This document shows, one piece after another, positions 63,132-64,000 of a stretch of DNA of 64,000 nt (position 1 is its first letter; each line of letters begins with the position of its first letter). Under the pieces are notes generated by a model. That model was given only the letters and a program-made list of their open reading frames with translations. It had not been told where the DNA came from and ran no database searches. The DNA comes from Limnohabitans sp. T6-5. Lineage in GTDB: Bacteria > Pseudomonadota > Gammaproteobacteria > Burkholderiales > Burkholderiaceae_C. The stretch lies in assembly GCF_003063315.1 (NCBI RefSeq), contig NZ_NERV01000001.1, forward strand, positions 868,001-932,000, given 5' to 3'. Position numbers and translations under genes: made by a program.

Positions 63132-63139
63132 ATGGGATT

Positions 63140-64000
63140 TCAAGGGTAAAAACTCAGAACGCGATAACCCACCACGGGTAAATCCGCACCGATACGCAGC
63201 ATCAGCTCGCCGGACCAAGTTTGCCCGCCTGCCAGTGTAGAGGGAGCACCCATGTCGTGCGGCAAAAGCACACGCCGCACCAAATCCTTGTCTTGCGCAT
63301 CCTTGAGCGTCAACTCCAAAGCAGTCATGCCCAAAGTTTGTGCTGAGCTGTTACGTACCGTCCAATGGAGCACAAAACCGTCTTGACGCCGCACAAAGCT
63401 GGAGCTGTCGATCACCATACTGTCCGGATTGCGCAACACGGCAGACTCACAGCCTGTGATTTGGCACACCGCTTGAAAAGCTGGTGCCGAAAAAGAAAAC
63501 TCTGAGGCCAGCACATCCCTTTGCAGCCAAAGCCCTTGACTCAGTAAAGTCAATATCAAGCCGACCGACAAAAAAGTCCAAGGCCAACGGTGTGCTGGCT
63601 CTGGTATTGAAGGCATATCTTGCAGGTCTGAGACAGCAAGTGGGCTGAACATACCCTCATCGACAGCCGGGAAGGCAGTTGGACTTGCGCCAGAAAGTAC
63701 AGGCTCAGAACTGGAAACTTGGCCTGACAACGCCGCCTCGGGCAAAGCAGTTACGACGGGATCGTGCAGGAAGTCTGGCTCTGGTGGATGCGCTGGCTGC
63801 CAAGAGCGCTCAGAATGCTCAGAAGACAGCGGCGTTTCACGCGACTTGACCACATCAGTTAGACCTTCGGTAGCCCCTTGCCAGGCCAGCACCCGACCCG
63901 TGCTGTCAAAAACATGGTCGCAATGCCCGCACCGCAACCAGCCTTTGGCCATTTTGAACTGTTCGGGCACGACCTGATAGACCGTGACGCACTCTGGGCA
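63140..64000 (-). CDS. Zinc-ribbon DUF3426 membrane protein (start outside window)
   Basis: The frame is open to the window edge, and the first residues visible are CPECVTVYQVVPEQFKMAKG. With WLRCGHCDHVFDS this gives two CxxC pairs, an MJ0042-type zinc ribbon at the extreme N-terminus, so only about 5-6 residues are missing. A Pro/Ser-rich linker (about 50-130) leads to one membrane helix (WPWTFLSVGLILTLLSQGLW). The C-terminal DUF3426 domain (about 155-285) is probably periplasmic. The function is unknown; the gene often follows prmA in Burkholderiales, which would lie outside the window. It is convergent with the histone-like gene. Confidence 0.88.
   Translation of the reverse strand, partial: CPECVTVYQVVPEQFKMAKGWLRCGHCDHVFDSTGRVLAWQGATEGLTDVVKSRETPLSSEHSERSWQPAHPPEPDFLHDPVVTALPEAALSGQVSSSEPVLSGASPTAFPAVDEGMFSPLAVSDLQDMPSIPEPAHRWPWTFLSVGLILTLLSQGLWLQRDVLASEFSFSAPAFQAVCQITGCESAVLRNPDSMVIDSSSFVRRQDGFVLHWTVRNSSAQTLGMTALELTLKDAQDKDLVRRVLLPHDMGAPSTLAGGQTWSGELMLRIGADLPVVGYRVLSFYP

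Overview
The window reads as a chromosome segment of a betaproteobacterium of the order Burkholderiales, most likely the family Comamonadaceae (Limnohabitans/Rhodoferax-like). The grounds are the rpoZ-spoT order followed by greB, two Bug-type solute receptors with a TctAB transporter, an nrdAB operon followed by a lysine/alanine-rich histone H1-like protein, a DUF2889 protein and a PP0621-type protein. This placement is an inference from gene content and could not be searched.

Layout. 1-3.1 kb: end of rpoZ, spoT, greB, tRNA-Arg(ACG). 3.2-9.4 kb: a five-gene peptide-type ABC importer transcribed leftward, with a P1-family peptidase diverging from it. 9.5-14 kb: tRNA-Leu(CAA), phosphoesterase, esterase, Hsp15, an NAD-dependent epimerase-like protein and a ferredoxin-flavin reductase. 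14-22 kb: an orphan Bug receptor facing a leftward cluster of TctB, TctA, Bug receptor, gamma-glutamyltransferase-like enzyme, DMT exporter and SDR. 22-28.7 kb: LolC-LolD-TatD-deoxyinosine glycosylase-SpeE-like run, then NhaA and a class A acid phosphatase lipoprotein. 29-35.4 kb: MetY, CoA-binding protein, MFS transporter, a 47-residue membrane protein, an RpfE-like protein and RecJ. 37-42 kb: glutaryl-CoA dehydrogenase with a divergent LysR regulator, an acyl-CoA ligase, DUF2889. 42.2-48.5 kb: an accessory patch with a VbhA-like antitoxin, an UPF0175 protein, an AbiL-like (RloA/RloB) pair, a MerR gene coupled to a VIT/vWA gene, and an IS4-family element that cuts the vWA gene. 48.6-54.3 kb: miaB behind a small overlapping ORF, a gamma-glutamylcyclotransferase-like protein, and a Rieske oxygenase/glutamine-synthetase-like/ferredoxin operon. 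54.6-64 kb: ffh, CcsA-like protein, PP0621-like protein, ampD, NrdR-controlled nrdA-nrdB, histone H1-like protein, and a zinc-ribbon DUF3426 protein cut by the window end.

The most striking feature is a family of REP/BIME-like repeats. Each unit is a head-to-head pair of GTAG-led imperfect hairpins that together can fold as a four-way junction. Arrays lie at 13.96, 15.19, 28.73, 35.46 (13 tandem 125-bp units plus a fragment), 39.37 (5 units plus a fragment), 50.06 and 54.27 kb. Six of the seven sit between convergent genes. The two large arrays are inverted copies of one 125-bp unit and bracket the gcdH/LysR pair, so they could support inversion of that segment. The side hairpins differ between arrays but keep their pairing, which suggests that structure is maintained. 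No REP-associated (RAYT) transposase was found in the window.

Functional links that can be inferred: peptide uptake with an aminopeptidase; carboxylate uptake with gamma-glutamyl and SDR enzymes; possible gamma-glutamylation plus Rieske oxidation of an amine or aromatic compound; lipoprotein export; NrdR-repressed deoxyribonucleotide synthesis; and a small anti-phage/toxin-antitoxin patch.
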